A stretch of DNA of 64,000 nucleotides. Origin: Sediminispirochaeta bajacaliforniensis DSM 16054. Its GTDB lineage: Bacteria > Spirochaetota > Spirochaetia > DSM-16054 > Sediminispirochaetaceae. The position numbers and the translations under genes were made by a program. Under the pieces are notes generated by a model that saw only the letters and a program-made list of their open reading frames with translations, did no database searches and had not been told where the DNA came from. Positions 26,211 to 35,236 of the stretch are shown here, piece by piece; positions within the stretch are counted from its first letter, which is position 1, and every line of letters begins with the position of its first letter. The stretch spans positions 62,001 to 126,000 of the forward strand of contig NZ_KB899417.1 in NCBI RefSeq assembly GCF_000378205.1, read 5' to 3'.

Positions 26211-28082
26211 TTGATCCGCATTACGTTTATTGTTCCTTACGCATCGATGAAGGGAACCGTCGAAGAGATTTTCTCCCAGCACCCGGAACGGTCGGTCATC
26301 TCGCAGTCCGTCATCATGAGGACTTTTGATGAGATCGATACCCTAAACCTTGATACCGATATTGTTATTGCCAGGGGCTATTCCGCCAACCGAATAAAAA
26401 AGCTCGGTATTCCATTGATCGACATGACTGTTACCGGTTTCGATATTACCACCGCTTTGAACAGCTGTATCAATCGTTACAGGCCGGAGAAGATTGCAAT
26501 CATCGGTCCCCTCAACACGGTTTACGGCATCGACGAGATAAAGAATGTGTTTCCCTGCTGTATCGAAGGATATCAGGTCGATGATCCTGTCTATCTTCCG
26601 GAAACGATCGACAGGGTGATGCAAGAAGGGGCGGAAGCGGTTATTGCGGGAAGGACAGGCTATTACCTCTGCCGGGATCGGGGAATCAACAGTATCATGA
26701 TAGAATCGGGGCGTAAAACCATCCTCCAGGCCATTGATGAGGCGGTCCGATCTATTCGATTAATGAGAAGGGAACGGGAGCGAAGCGACAGGTTCAAGAG
26801 CATTATGGATTACTCCTTTGAGGGAATCCTCTCCATTGATCGGGAAGGGGCCGTTGCCGTTGCCAACAACCATGCGCTGAAAGTGTTTCCAGCCTTGGAA
26901 AAGGCGAAAAATCCTCTGGCGGTAAAAAAGCTACTTCCGCAAGTGGATTTGAGTGAGGTCCTCCGTTCCGGAAAGAAGATCCTCGGCGAGTTGGTGCTTA
27001 TCGGAAAACGGATGTATACCCTCAACTGTGCGCCGGCCGGGGATGCCGGAGCGGTGATCACCTTTTCCAATGTTACCGAGATTCAGGAAATGGAGGGAAA
27101 GATTCGCACGAAGCTGCATAAGAAGGGCCTGGTGGCAAAGTACAGCTTTGCAGATATCATCGGAAGCGGGACTGCCATCGGTGAGGCTGTAAGGGTCGCA
27201 CGAAAGTTTAGTCAGGTGGAATCGAACATCTTTATCTTTGGAGAGACGGGAACAGGGAAAGAGCTTTTTGCCCAGAGCATTCACAACGACAGCAGAAGGC
27301 GCAATCAGCCCTTTGTTGCTATCAACTGTGCAGCCCTTGCCGAGGATCTTTTAGAGAGCGAGTTGTTCGGCTATGTGGACGGCGCTTTCACCGGTGCATC
27401 CAAGGGAGGGAAGGTCGGACTTTTCGAGCTGGCCCACAGAGGGACCGTGTTCCTCGATGAGATTGGCGACATTTCTCCCAAGCTGCAGAGTCGTCTCCTC
27501 CGGGTCCTGCAGGAACGGGAGATCATGCGTATCGGCCATGACCAGGTGATTCCCATCGACATTCGCATCATTTCGGCATCGAATAAGGACCTTAAGGCCC
27601 TTGTCGCCGAAGGAAAATTCCGGGAGGATCTTCTCTACCGACTCAATGTTTTGAAGCTGACGCTTCCTCCCCTTTGTGCCAGGGGACGGGATATCATTGA
27701 CCTCTGTTACCATTTTATAGAGCAGAATCGCTCGCGACTTCATTCAGGCCTTCGTCGCCTGACCCCGTCGGCCGAACAGGTGATTCTGGAAAGCGGCTGG
27801 CCCGGAAATGTACGGGAGCTCTATAATTTTTGTGAACGGCTTTGTGTCCTGTCCGAAGGAGATACCGCAGACCTCAAAGAGGTCGTTTCCTGTATGGAAC
27901 AACCCGCCCCCTCCCTGCGGCTTCAGCCGCAGGGGATTTCACTCGCGCAGGTATACGAAACGCGTGAGAAAGAGGCCATTGAAAAGGCCCTTGAGCTATC
28001 TTCGAGCAAAAAAGATGCGGCCCGACTGCTTGGTATCGACGCAAGCACCCTGTGGCGAAAGATGAAAAAGCATCACTTGTAG
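26211..28082 (+). CDS. PrpR-like sigma54-dependent activator
   Basis: Regulator of about 623 residues. The N-terminal PrpR_N-type sensor domain (IRITFIVPYASMKG, then DIVIARGYSANRIKKLGIPLIDM) is followed by a PAS-like segment near 205. Next is an AAA+ domain with Walker A GETGTGKELF, the sigma54-contact loop GAFTGASKGG, Walker B FLDEIGDI, and an arginine-finger region. A Fis-type helix-turn-helix ends it (KKDAARLLGIDASTLWRKMKK). I prefer TTG 26211 because AAGGGGGA precedes it; ATG 26163 is in frame but would overlap the TTGCA-N4-TGCAA site. Probable activator of the two sigma54 promoters in this cluster. Confidence 0.88.
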   Translation: MIRITFIVPYASMKGTVEEIFSQHPERSVISQSVIMRTFDEIDTLNLDTDIVIARGYSANRIKKLGIPLIDMTVTGFDITTALNSCINRYRPEKIAIIGPLNTVYGIDEIKNVFPCCIEGYQVDDPVYLPETIDRVMQEGAEAVIAGRTGYYLCRDRGINSIMIESGRKTILQAIDEAVRSIRLMRRERERSDRFKSIMDYSFEGILSIDREGAVAVANNHALKVFPALEKAKNPLAVKKLLPQVDLSEVLRSGKKILGELVLIGKRMYTLNCAPAGDAGAVITFSNVTEIQEMEGKIRTKLHKKGLVAKYSFADIIGSGTAIGEAVRVARKFSQVESNIFIFGETGTGKELFAQSIHNDSRRRNQPFVAINCAALAEDLLESELFGYVDGAFTGASKGGKVGLFELAHRGTVFLDEIGDISPKLQSRLLRVLQEREIMRIGHDQVIPIDIRIISASNKDLKALVAEGKFREDLLYRLNVLKLTLPPLCARGRDIIDLCYHFIEQNRSRLHSGLRRLTPSAEQVILESGWPGNVRELYNFCERLCVLSEGDTADLKEVVSCMEQPAPSLRLQPQGISLAQVYETREKEAIEKALELSSSKKDAARLLGIDASTLWRKMKKHHL

Positions 28083-28522
28083 TTGTAAAAGATGCTTACC
28101 TGATGCATATCTCCACCGGAGTTCAAACCGAAAACCCGCTCGAGAAGCGAGGCGGTAAAGCCTCCCAGATCAAGATCCTTACACTCCTGCGGATCGATCC
28201 ATAGATATGATTCCGCTTCATCGTTCAGTCTCACCTCGGATGAGTCGCTTCTGCAAAGGTAATCGATAAAGATGAAATGCTTTCGGCTGTGATATTTTTC
28301 ACTGAAGATGGACTCCTGCAAACCTATAAGCCTGATATCGTGGATCTGCAGGCCCGTCTCCTCAAGAATTTCTCTTTTCAGCGCCTCTTCCATCTTCTCT
28401 CCCCACTCGATGTGGCCGCCGGGAATGACATATTTGTCTTCCCACTTGTGCGACCTGCAGAGAAGAAGCTTCCTCTCCGGGTTAAGAATGACCGCGCTGA
28501 CGGTCGGCTCCGGATAGCTCAT
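28073..28522 (-). CDS. NUDIX hydrolase
   Basis: Small pyrophosphohydrolase of 149 residues. The complete Nudix box runs from G in GGHIEWGEKMEEALK through REILEETGL, with the metal-binding glutamates in REILEE. The N-terminal VSAVILNPERKLLLCRSHKW is the usual first strand. The nucleotide-type substrate is not predictable. ATG 28522 overlaps the stop codon of the upstream lipoprotein gene by four bases. Its 3' end overlaps the convergent PrpR-like gene by ten bases. Confidence 0.87.
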   Translation of the reverse strand: MSYPEPTVSAVILNPERKLLLCRSHKWEDKYVIPGGHIEWGEKMEEALKREILEETGLQIHDIRLIGLQESIFSEKYHSRKHFIFIDYLCRSDSSEVRLNDEAESYLWIDPQECKDLDLGGFTASLLERVFGLNSGGDMHQVSIFYNYK

Positions 28523-29730
28523 TGAACCTCCTTTCGAAAGGTAATAATATCGCTGATAAGCTTTTGGCAGGCTTTCTCTTCGCTTTCGTCTGCCATGGCG
28601 GAAAAATAGACCGTACCATCCTTCCAGCTCCATGAGGTCATACGCACTACTGTCGGCTTCTCGCCTTCATAGCTGGTCATTCTCATCCCCCACCATCTCG
28701 TCCTGTCTACCCTCAGGCCTATATCAAGTTCTGCTTTATCGATGACGTATTCCGGGCTCTCTTCCGTATCCGAATTAGGATCCCTGGTTGAGAGTACTAT
28801 CTCCAGGCTGTATCCTTCGTGATTTTCGCTGGCAAGATCATAACGTACCCAAAGCGTTCTGACCAGCTTTCCGTTCTTCGCATACTCCTCGATACATTTT
28901 GTTGCTGAATGGTGGTCTGGGAGTGATGCGTCGAAGCCCAGCTCCTTACTCAACTCTTTATTTGAACTATCGGGGCGAAACTTTATGACAGGCATCGGCC
29001 AGGCCTTAAAGGCTTCCAGTTCCTGCTTTGTCGCCGCTCTTCGGATAATCGTGGGCGGCTCTTCAGGGGAATCCCCTGCCTCAAAGAACCAAAACTCATC
29101 TTGAGAATCATACCATGCGTCCAATACCCGGCGGCTGTGCTCCGCCTCAATATAGGCAAGTCGGTCACGATCGTCAGGTTTCCATTCTCCCATACTTGCC
29201 GCCCCCGTTTGCGTTGCATATCTGATGAACCAGTCGTGCTTTCTGAGATCGATATCATCCCGGAACACTACTCTGTCTCCTGATTCGCTTATACGATAAT
29301 CGTAGTCCTCAATGGCAAGTCGTCCGTCGAGAATCACCAAAAGGTCGTCCATTGTCGTCGCAATACCGTGAAGCACACACTGCTGGGGGTGTAACGGCTC
29401 GCCTTCCATATGCACGATATAGTCATCAAAGGGGATGCTTAGATGAAGCTCGAGCTCGCTTGTCGATTGATTGTAACGCCACTGTTCGGATGAAAGCTCT
29501 ATCTTTCGGGATCGATCGGAATCGTCGATCAGCATAACGGAGCTGATGTGCTGGTAGACCCAGCCGCTAAAAATTTTCCCCTCATCATCTTTTCCTGTAT
29601 TGACCACTGCGATCGCATCGCTTGTTCTCCGTTTTTCGGGTGCTGCCGTCACACACGAGAGGAACACGCTTCCCGTTGAAAGGAGCAACATACAGATAAA
29701 AGCAATTGTTTGCAGTATATGATTTTTCAT
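28519..29730 (-). CDS. Hypothetical lipoprotein
   Basis: Unrecognised secreted protein of 403 residues. The N-terminus has a lysine, a hydrophobic stretch (IAFICMLLLSTGSVFLSC) and a cysteine near residue 26 in a plausible spirochaetal lipobox (VFLSC). The mature part is rich in charged and tryptophan residues with no repeats or cysteine clusters, and shows sequence suggestive of beta structure. It is coupled to the NUDIX gene and follows the membrane LuxR gene by 66 bases. No function can be assigned. Confidence 0.8.
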   Translation of the reverse strand: MKNHILQTIAFICMLLLSTGSVFLSCVTAAPEKRRTSDAIAVVNTGKDDEGKIFSGWVYQHISSVMLIDDSDRSRKIELSSEQWRYNQSTSELELHLSIPFDDYIVHMEGEPLHPQQCVLHGIATTMDDLLVILDGRLAIEDYDYRISESGDRVVFRDDIDLRKHDWFIRYATQTGAASMGEWKPDDRDRLAYIEAEHSRRVLDAWYDSQDEFWFFEAGDSPEEPPTIIRRAATKQELEAFKAWPMPVIKFRPDSSNKELSKELGFDASLPDHHSATKCIEEYAKNGKLVRTLWVRYDLASENHEGYSLEIVLSTRDPNSDTEESPEYVIDKAELDIGLRVDRTRWWGMRMTSYEGEKPTVVRMTSWSWKDGTVYFSAMADESEEKACQKLISDIITFRKEVQ

Positions 29731-29796
29731 TCTCTATCCTCCTGGAGCTAACGTAGATGCAAAAGCGACACCTTGGTATCATCCAAAAGTATGATT

Positions 29797-30591
29797 TTAG
29801 CCGTTTCGAAAGAGAGCGGACAATTCTGTCCTGTTCCGTGACCCTGTTTTTCTAAAAATAGATGCAATATGGGTTTTAACCGTGGGTAAGGATATGAAAA
29901 GCGACTGGCAAATTTCTGCGTTTGTTTTCCCTTGAAGCAGGAGGGCCGTGATTTCCGTTTCTCGCGGTGAGAGTGCGTAGCTTTTTGCAAACTCTTCCGT
30001 CCCCACCTTCTGCCGATAGCGGGGGCCGTTCAGCATCAGGCTTGCAAAGGCGGCACATAGCAAGAGCATAATACGAAAGAACAATATCACCGCTGTCGGC
30101 ATGATGGAAAAAAGCGAAAAAAGTGCGGCAACGGCGAAAACGACAAAGAAGACCTTCCACAGGCGGATGCTCTTTTCGTAGCGGACCAGGTTTTTTTGCT
30201 TTGTATCAAGGCGGTAGAATATCAATGAGGCAATAATCCAAAGAATAGCATCGGACGCAAAATAGAACCCCCGAAGCAACTGCAGTGAACTTCCGAAAAG
30301 GACCAGCCCGGAAAAAATCACGACGGGAAGGAAGGCAAGAGAAAAGGACTTTGGGAAGGAATATGATTGACCCATAAAAAGTTTCGCACTTTTCATCAGG
30401 AGATAGGCGCTGCAGGAGAGTAGGTAGATCCCCAGAGCAAGAAGAAATCGCAGGCCGGAGGCGTAGGGAAAATTCTCAAGCCACGGTGGTGCTCCCCATG
30501 CATACAGCAGGGAGCAGATCAGAAAAAAGAGAAGGGATACGATGAACGAAAAGAAGGTAAAGGGAAATGTTATCTGGTCCTTTTTCATCAT
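29797..30591 (-). CDS. Membrane-bound LuxR-family regulator
   Basis: A 264-residue protein with about six or seven N-terminal hydrophobic helices over residues 10-190 and a C-terminal LuxR helix-turn-helix (LSPRETEITALLLQGKTN and FISLPTVKTHIASIFRKTG). It lacks a receiver domain, so any signal would be sensed in the membrane. It starts 12 bases after the stop of the ABC-kinase fusion gene, so it probably shares its message and may be a further output of that system. Confidence 0.8.
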   Translation of the reverse strand: MMKKDQITFPFTFFSFIVSLLFFLICSLLYAWGAPPWLENFPYASGLRFLLALGIYLLSCSAYLLMKSAKLFMGQSYSFPKSFSLAFLPVVIFSGLVLFGSSLQLLRGFYFASDAILWIIASLIFYRLDTKQKNLVRYEKSIRLWKVFFVVFAVAALFSLFSIMPTAVILFFRIMLLLCAAFASLMLNGPRYRQKVGTEEFAKSYALSPRETEITALLLQGKTNAEICQSLFISLPTVKTHIASIFRKTGSRNRTELSALFRNG

Positions 30592-30603
30592 CTTCGGTTT
30601 TTC

Positions 30604-32433
30604 CTATAAAGGGAGCCATAAAGAAAATTTGCAGCCGTTGGGGAGCAGGTTTTCCACGGTGATAGAACCCTTGTTCTTTTTGATGATGTTATAACTGACG
30701 GAAAGGCCAAGGCCGATATTTCCACTGTTGGATTCTTTCGTCGAAGTGAAAGGAAGGAATATGTCGTTTGGATTTTCAAGTTTGATACCCGTGCCGTTAT
30801 CTCTGATGGTGATGCAAGCCTCCGGCTTTCCCTCTTTTTTCATCTCGTGGGCGGTGAGTGCTATGGTACCGTTGCTGCCTATTGCTTCAAAACTATTTTT
30901 CAGAAGATTAAGAAGAACCTGTTTTATCTCATTTCGGTCGGCAGAGACCAGCAGGGGCCGGTCGTCGGTTACAAAATGGATCTCAATATGCTTTGCCTGT
31001 GCATTGAAACGGACAAGGTTGATCAGTTCTCTTATGAGAGAGACAATATTGAAAGGCTCTGTTGACAGTTCCCTGTTTTCCGAAAAGGAAAGAAGGTTCG
31101 CCACGATGTTTGCAATGTATTCGAACTGCTCCTCGAGATTGTCGATAAGTTTTTTAGATTCCTGATTTCCCTCCGTTAGCCATTTTAGTGATTCGAGATA
31201 ATTATAGATGATTCCCAAGGGATTATTGATTTCATGGGCAACCCCTGCGGCAAGAAGTCCGAGTGCGGCAAGTTTTTCTGAAAGGATGAGCTGTTCCCTC
31301 ATCCTTTCCCGTTCGGTGATATCTTCGAGAATGATGATATATCCCAGAGGGTGAAGACCATCGAGAACGGGATAGACAATGAAATTCGCTTGCATATTTT
31401 TCCCGTTCACTTTCAGAGGAATATCAAAAAGCATGGTCTCTTTTTTCCTGTGGATGGCCTTTTGAATTTTTTCCATGGCCTCTTTATCACTACCTTGAAA
31501 AAGGCCCTCGATATGAACATTGAAATCGAGTCTGTTGAGGCTGAAAAAATCCCTGGCCGTATCGTTGATTAACTTAACGTTATATTTCGTATCAAGAACC
31601 AGAAGATTGATGGGAAGACTTTTTAGTATGGCTTCGTTATAACGAAGCAGTTGATAGAATTCACTATTCGAATGCTGCCGGTCCTCTCTTTCCGACATTT
31701 GCGTATAGGCTATACGTATAAGGTTTATTTTGTCGATCCGGTTTGTCTCTTCGCTCAGCAGTAGTTCACCATGACGGATAATAGAAACCCTATCTGCTAT
31801 GTGATAAACATCGTCGATCTGGTGGGTAATAAAAAGGACCGACGATCCCTCGTTGGTTAATTGATGAAGCATAGGTATGATCTTAATCAGATTGATCGAA
31901 GAGAGTTTTTCAAGGGTTTCGTCAAGGATGAGCAGACGAGGTTTTTTGTACAGTTCCCTGAGAATGGCGACAAGGGCCCTATCTGCCATGTTAAGATTGG
32001 CTGTTCTTGCCAGTGGGTCGAGGTGGAAGCCATGCTGCTTTATATAATTTTGAGCCTCGAGTCGTATCGCTGCGGCATTAAAGAATGTAAACAGACCGCC
32101 AATGATATCTTTATTGCCGATGAAAAGATTTTCAGCAACATTGTACGCCTTTGAAAGCGGTATTCTCTGTTTTACCAGGCAGATGTTGGAGCGATCGGCT
32201 TTTTGATTTACATAGTTTTGCTGGGCGACTCCCTTCATGAAAAAGCTTCCGCTTTTTATTGGAACTTCACCTTTTATCAAGAGCGCCAGCGAGGATTTTC
32301 CTGCACCATGTTCCCCCACCAGTGCATGAATTTCTCCAGGCCTGATGGTGAGTGAAATATCCGAAAGAACGGGCACTTCACCATAGGCGGCACTGATATG
32401 TTCCAGCCGAATCAGATCATCCCTCGATGCCAT
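30604..32433 (-). CDS. RbsA-type ABC ATPase fused to a PAS histidine kinase
   Basis: A 609-residue soluble protein with no membrane segment. Residues 7-240 form an ABC domain like the first half of sugar ATPases: Walker A GEHGAGKSS at 40-48, Q-loop glutamine 89, a diverged signature NLNMADRALVAI at 146-157, Walker B LLILDE at 167-172, and H-loop histidine 204. A PAS-like domain spans about 260-375. Then come HisKA with the phospho-acceptor histidine 400 (GVAHEINNPLGII), N-box asparagine 513, DNGTGI at 545-550 and GLGL at 574-577. The ATG lies inside the sigma54 regulator gene. I infer that it docks on a ribose-type permease and reports transport. Confidence 0.9.
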   Translation of the reverse strand: MASRDDLIRLEHISAAYGEVPVLSDISLTIRPGEIHALVGEHGAGKSSLALLIKGEVPIKSGSFFMKGVAQQNYVNQKADRSNICLVKQRIPLSKAYNVAENLFIGNKDIIGGLFTFFNAAAIRLEAQNYIKQHGFHLDPLARTANLNMADRALVAILRELYKKPRLLILDETLEKLSSINLIKIIPMLHQLTNEGSSVLFITHQIDDVYHIADRVSIIRHGELLLSEETNRIDKINLIRIAYTQMSEREDRQHSNSEFYQLLRYNEAILKSLPINLLVLDTKYNVKLINDTARDFFSLNRLDFNVHIEGLFQGSDKEAMEKIQKAIHRKKETMLFDIPLKVNGKNMQANFIVYPVLDGLHPLGYIIILEDITERERMREQLILSEKLAALGLLAAGVAHEINNPLGIIYNYLESLKWLTEGNQESKKLIDNLEEQFEYIANIVANLLSFSENRELSTEPFNIVSLIRELINLVRFNAQAKHIEIHFVTDDRPLLVSADRNEIKQVLLNLLKNSFEAIGSNGTIALTAHEMKKEGKPEACITIRDNGTGIKLENPNDIFLPFTSTKESNSGNIGLGLSVSYNIIKKNKGSITVENLLPNGCKFSLWLPL

Positions 32434-33745
32434 ATCTGAGCAACTTGTTATACAGTGTGCTGCGGCTGATATGAAGGTGTCGTGCACACTTTGATTTATT
32501 GTAATGGAAACGCTGGAGCGTTTTGACCAGGATCTCCTTCTCAGACAGCTCAAAAGCCCCCTGTCTCTCCGACGGCAGATTTCGTATGGAAAGAATGTCG
32601 GCAGGTAATTCCTGGATGTGTAGTATCGAATCCGATGTCATGGTGCATGCATAGTGAATACAGTTTCTCAGCTCTCGTACGTTACCTGGCCAGTGATACA
32701 CCAAGAAAAGGTCCTGAACTTCCGAGGTAATTCCCGTGATGGGCTTCTTATGCTCCTTGGAGTAGGACGCAAGAAAATATTCGGTTAAGGGTACAATATC
32801 TTCCCTTCTGTCGCGCAAGGGCGGAATTTTGAGATGGGCGGCCTTGAGACGGTAATAGAGGTCTTCCCTGAATTTCCCCTGTTCGATCAGTGTCTCAAGA
32901 TTTTTATTTGTCGCTGCAATGATATTCACATCGATCTTTATTGTCTTACTGCTTCCGACCTTGCGTATTTCCTGGTTTTGGAGGACCCGAAGGATCTTAG
33001 CCTGAGTAGACAACGACATATCTCCTATTTCGTCCAGAAAAAGCGTATTATTGTGCGCTTTTTCAAAAAGACCGACATGGTCGGAGACGGCCCCTGTGTA
33101 GGCCCCCTTCTCATGACCGAAGAGTTCGTTGTCGAGAAGTCCTTCGGTGAGCGCCGCACAGTTCACCGTCACCATCTCCCGATGACCTCTGGGCGATCTG
33201 AGATGAAGATGCTGAGCGAAAAGCTCTTTTCCTGTTCCGTTTTCACCGGTGATGAGCACCGGCAAGTTTGCCAATGCAAGCTTTTTCATCTGAAGAAGGA
33301 GTGCTTCTATTGCTTTATTTTTGCTGATAATAGGAGGCGCCTGTCTGAGAACCTTCTCCTTGAGTGAAGAACGTTCATTGTCAAGCTCATTGAGGCGGGA
33401 TATGGTGGCAAGCAGCCGCAACAGTTTTTCGAAGCGGATTGGCTTTTGAATGTAATCAAACGCACCATATTTTATTGATTCTACCGCCGTCTCGATCGTG
33501 CCATATCCCGTTATCATGATGACCGGGAGTTCCGGTTTCCTTCGTTTTATTTCTTTGAGAAGGTCGATGCCGGAGATGCTTCCGAGCATAATGTCGATGA
33601 GGACTGCTTCACAGTGACGGGTTCCAAGAAGTGCCATTCCTTCTTCGGCATGTGTGCTGTAATGACAGTCTATTTGATGAAGGCTGAGGCTTTGCCGCAT
33701 GCTTTCGCAATATGCTTCATTATCATCTATCAATACAATTTGCAT
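32417..33745 (-). CDS. NtrC-type sigma54-dependent response regulator
   Basis: Partner of the ABC-kinase fusion, about 442 residues. The receiver begins MQIVLIDDNEAY with phospho-acceptor aspartate 51 in AVLIDIMLGS. The AAA+ domain has GENGTGKELF, the sigma54 loop GAYTGAV and FLDEIGDMSLS. A Fis-type helix ends the protein (KSKCARHLHISRSTLYNKLL). The frame is open to ATG 33772 and TTG 33781. A sigma70 promoter starting near 33777 leaves almost no leader for those, so I choose ATG 33745. Its last codons overlap the kinase start. Probable targets are the two sigma54 promoters at 33.9 and 35.5 kb. Confidence 0.88.
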   Translation of the reverse strand: MQIVLIDDNEAYCESMRQSLSLHQIDCHYSTHAEEGMALLGTRHCEAVLIDIMLGSISGIDLLKEIKRRKPELPVIMITGYGTIETAVESIKYGAFDYIQKPIRFEKLLRLLATISRLNELDNERSSLKEKVLRQAPPIISKNKAIEALLLQMKKLALANLPVLITGENGTGKELFAQHLHLRSPRGHREMVTVNCAALTEGLLDNELFGHEKGAYTGAVSDHVGLFEKAHNNTLFLDEIGDMSLSTQAKILRVLQNQEIRKVGSSKTIKIDVNIIAATNKNLETLIEQGKFREDLYYRLKAAHLKIPPLRDRREDIVPLTEYFLASYSKEHKKPITGITSEVQDLFLVYHWPGNVRELRNCIHYACTMTSDSILHIQELPADILSIRNLPSERQGAFELSEKEILVKTLQRFHYNKSKCARHLHISRSTLYNKLLRYGIEG

Positions 33746-33767
33746 ACTTCTTTCATCACTCTGTACA

Positions 33768-33791
33768 GACATATTGTCCAAAAATTGTACA
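33768..33791. promoter_or_regulatory. Enhancer-type site 1 for the sigma54 regulator
   Basis: The core TGTCCAAAAATTGTACA is a loose palindrome (TGTnC-N7-GnACA). The 24 positions match 20 of 24 with the site at 35349-35372. It lies 105 bp upstream of the first sigma54 promoter and covers the -10 box of the regulator's own promoter. Confidence 0.7.
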
Positions 33792-33812
33792 ACTCAATAC
33801 CATGATCGTCAA
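33784..33812 (-). promoter_or_regulatory. Sigma70 promoter of the regulator-kinase operon
   Basis: Minus-strand TTGACG (33807-33812) and TACAAT (33784-33789) are 17 bp apart, predicting a start near 33777. The -10 box lies within enhancer-type site 1, so the regulator probably represses its own gene when bound. Confidence 0.72.
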
Positions 33813-33895
33813 CGAAAAACTTGTTTCGGCCCATAGATGATTCTAACTTGATAGTATGTAATAAAATGGTAGAATCCTGTATCGGTACTCCTGGT

Positions 33896-33911
33896 TGGTA
33901 TGTTTTTTGCT
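33896..33911 (+). promoter_or_regulatory. Sigma54 promoter of the nucleoside hydrolase gene
   Basis: TGGTATGTTTTTTGCT has the invariant GG and GC at -24/-12 spacing. The start would be near 33922, within a TGCATG-G-CATGCA inverted repeat (33922-33934). A good AAGGAG precedes the ATG. Confidence 0.8.
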
Positions 33912-33956
33912 GTATCTCTGATGCATGGCATGCAAAATCATAGTAAGGAGTGATCC

Positions 33957-35216
33957 ATGGGCAAATTGAGAAAACGGATTGCCGCTGTCGCCTTAGTAGT
34001 AGTGTCGGCAGCTGTTTGGGCAAACGGTGGCGGAGAGCGTATGAGCTATGAAGCGAGGGTTGTGGAGAAGGCACAGGGTGCACGAAAGGTAATATTGGAT
34101 ACCGACATGGTGGAACTGTTTGACGACGGCATGGCCATGATCCTTCTTGATCGCTCTCCGCATACAGAACTTCTCGGAGTTACAGTAGTGTCCGGGAACA
34201 CGCCAATGCCCCGTGGTATGGCAACTGGTGTACGACAGCTGGAGGCCATTGGTTCTACCGTTCCGCTTTATGCAGGCAGCCGTTACGGAATTCGCTCCTG
34301 GCGGGCTGTGCCCGAGGTCCTCTCCGCCGAGCTGGCAATAAGTCCTGTCGTCTCGTGGGGCGGATATTTGCGGTCCGCTATCGACCCTGAAACCTACAGT
34401 GGTATTGAATTCGATCCCATGGCACGATGGGCGGAACTCTATAAGACTTTATACAATGAAAGTCCTGTTTATCCCTATGTCTACGATACGGAAAATCCCG
34501 ATCCTCAAGGAAGAGATGAAGCCGTAGATTTTCTTGTAGATACCGTAAATATGTACCCCGGAGAAGTGACCATTGTGGCTATTGGCCCTCTTACCAATAT
34601 CGCCAGGGCCATCATGAGAGATCCATCCTTTCCGTCAAAAGTAAAAGAAATAATCTATATGGGCGGTTCATTCTTTTTGCCGGGCAATTCTTCTGCAGCT
34701 GCCGAATTTAACTGGTGGGCCGATCCCGATGCCGCAAAGATCGCTCTTCGAGCAGTATGGGGGGATCCCGAGTCTGAATCCTATAAGCGCTATGGAAACC
34801 AGGTCATTTCCGGTTTGGAGGCAAACCACAATACCGGGGGAATGCCGCTTGAACTCTACAAGAAGATGGTAGCCCACACCTTCCCAGGCCTGCAGCCGCT
34901 CTTTTATAAGCGGGGTATGGATGATGCACCGACGAATATCTGGGACCTTTTTGCGGCGGCATATCTGATCGATCCTTCGATCGTGCTTTCCTGGAATAAT
35001 GACCCTCGGCCTGCGGACAATAGCCCGCAACCCATATATGGCGTCTATGTTGATGTGAACGCCGAGATGGGCCCCGATTACGGGAGGAGTATCGCCTATG
35101 AAAAAGAGCAAGGACCTGTCGGCAGCAAAAAGGCCGCAATACAAAACTTCATCGACGAAGAAAAATTTTGGAATGAAATCGTGTACCCTCTATTAGTTGA
35201 TCCGGAAAATAGGTAG
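33957..35216 (+). CDS. Secreted nucleoside hydrolase (IunH family)
   Basis: Predicted N-ribohydrolase splitting nucleosides into base and ribose, 419 residues. An N-terminal signal peptide (RIAAVALVVVSAAVWA, then NGGGE) suggests a periplasmic location, unlike most cytoplasmic family members. The calcium-binding start reads ILDTDMVELFDDGMAM, an expanded form of the usual DTDPGxDD. Also present are IVAIGPLTNIARAI, IIYMGGSF, AEFNWWADPDAAKIAL and a late aspartate in TNIWDLFAAAYL. Released ribose would feed the adjacent importer. Its own sigma54 promoter and a downstream terminator make it a separate unit under the shared regulator. Confidence 0.85.
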   Translation: MGKLRKRIAAVALVVVSAAVWANGGGERMSYEARVVEKAQGARKVILDTDMVELFDDGMAMILLDRSPHTELLGVTVVSGNTPMPRGMATGVRQLEAIGSTVPLYAGSRYGIRSWRAVPEVLSAELAISPVVSWGGYLRSAIDPETYSGIEFDPMARWAELYKTLYNESPVYPYVYDTENPDPQGRDEAVDFLVDTVNMYPGEVTIVAIGPLTNIARAIMRDPSFPSKVKEIIYMGGSFFLPGNSSAAAEFNWWADPDAAKIALRAVWGDPESESYKRYGNQVISGLEANHNTGGMPLELYKKMVAHTFPGLQPLFYKRGMDDAPTNIWDLFAAAYLIDPSIVLSWNNDPRPADNSPQPIYGVYVDVNAEMGPDYGRSIAYEKEQGPVGSKKAAIQNFIDEEKFWNEIVYPLLVDPENR

Positions 35217-35236
35217 CCGGAAGGTTTACTGTTGGG

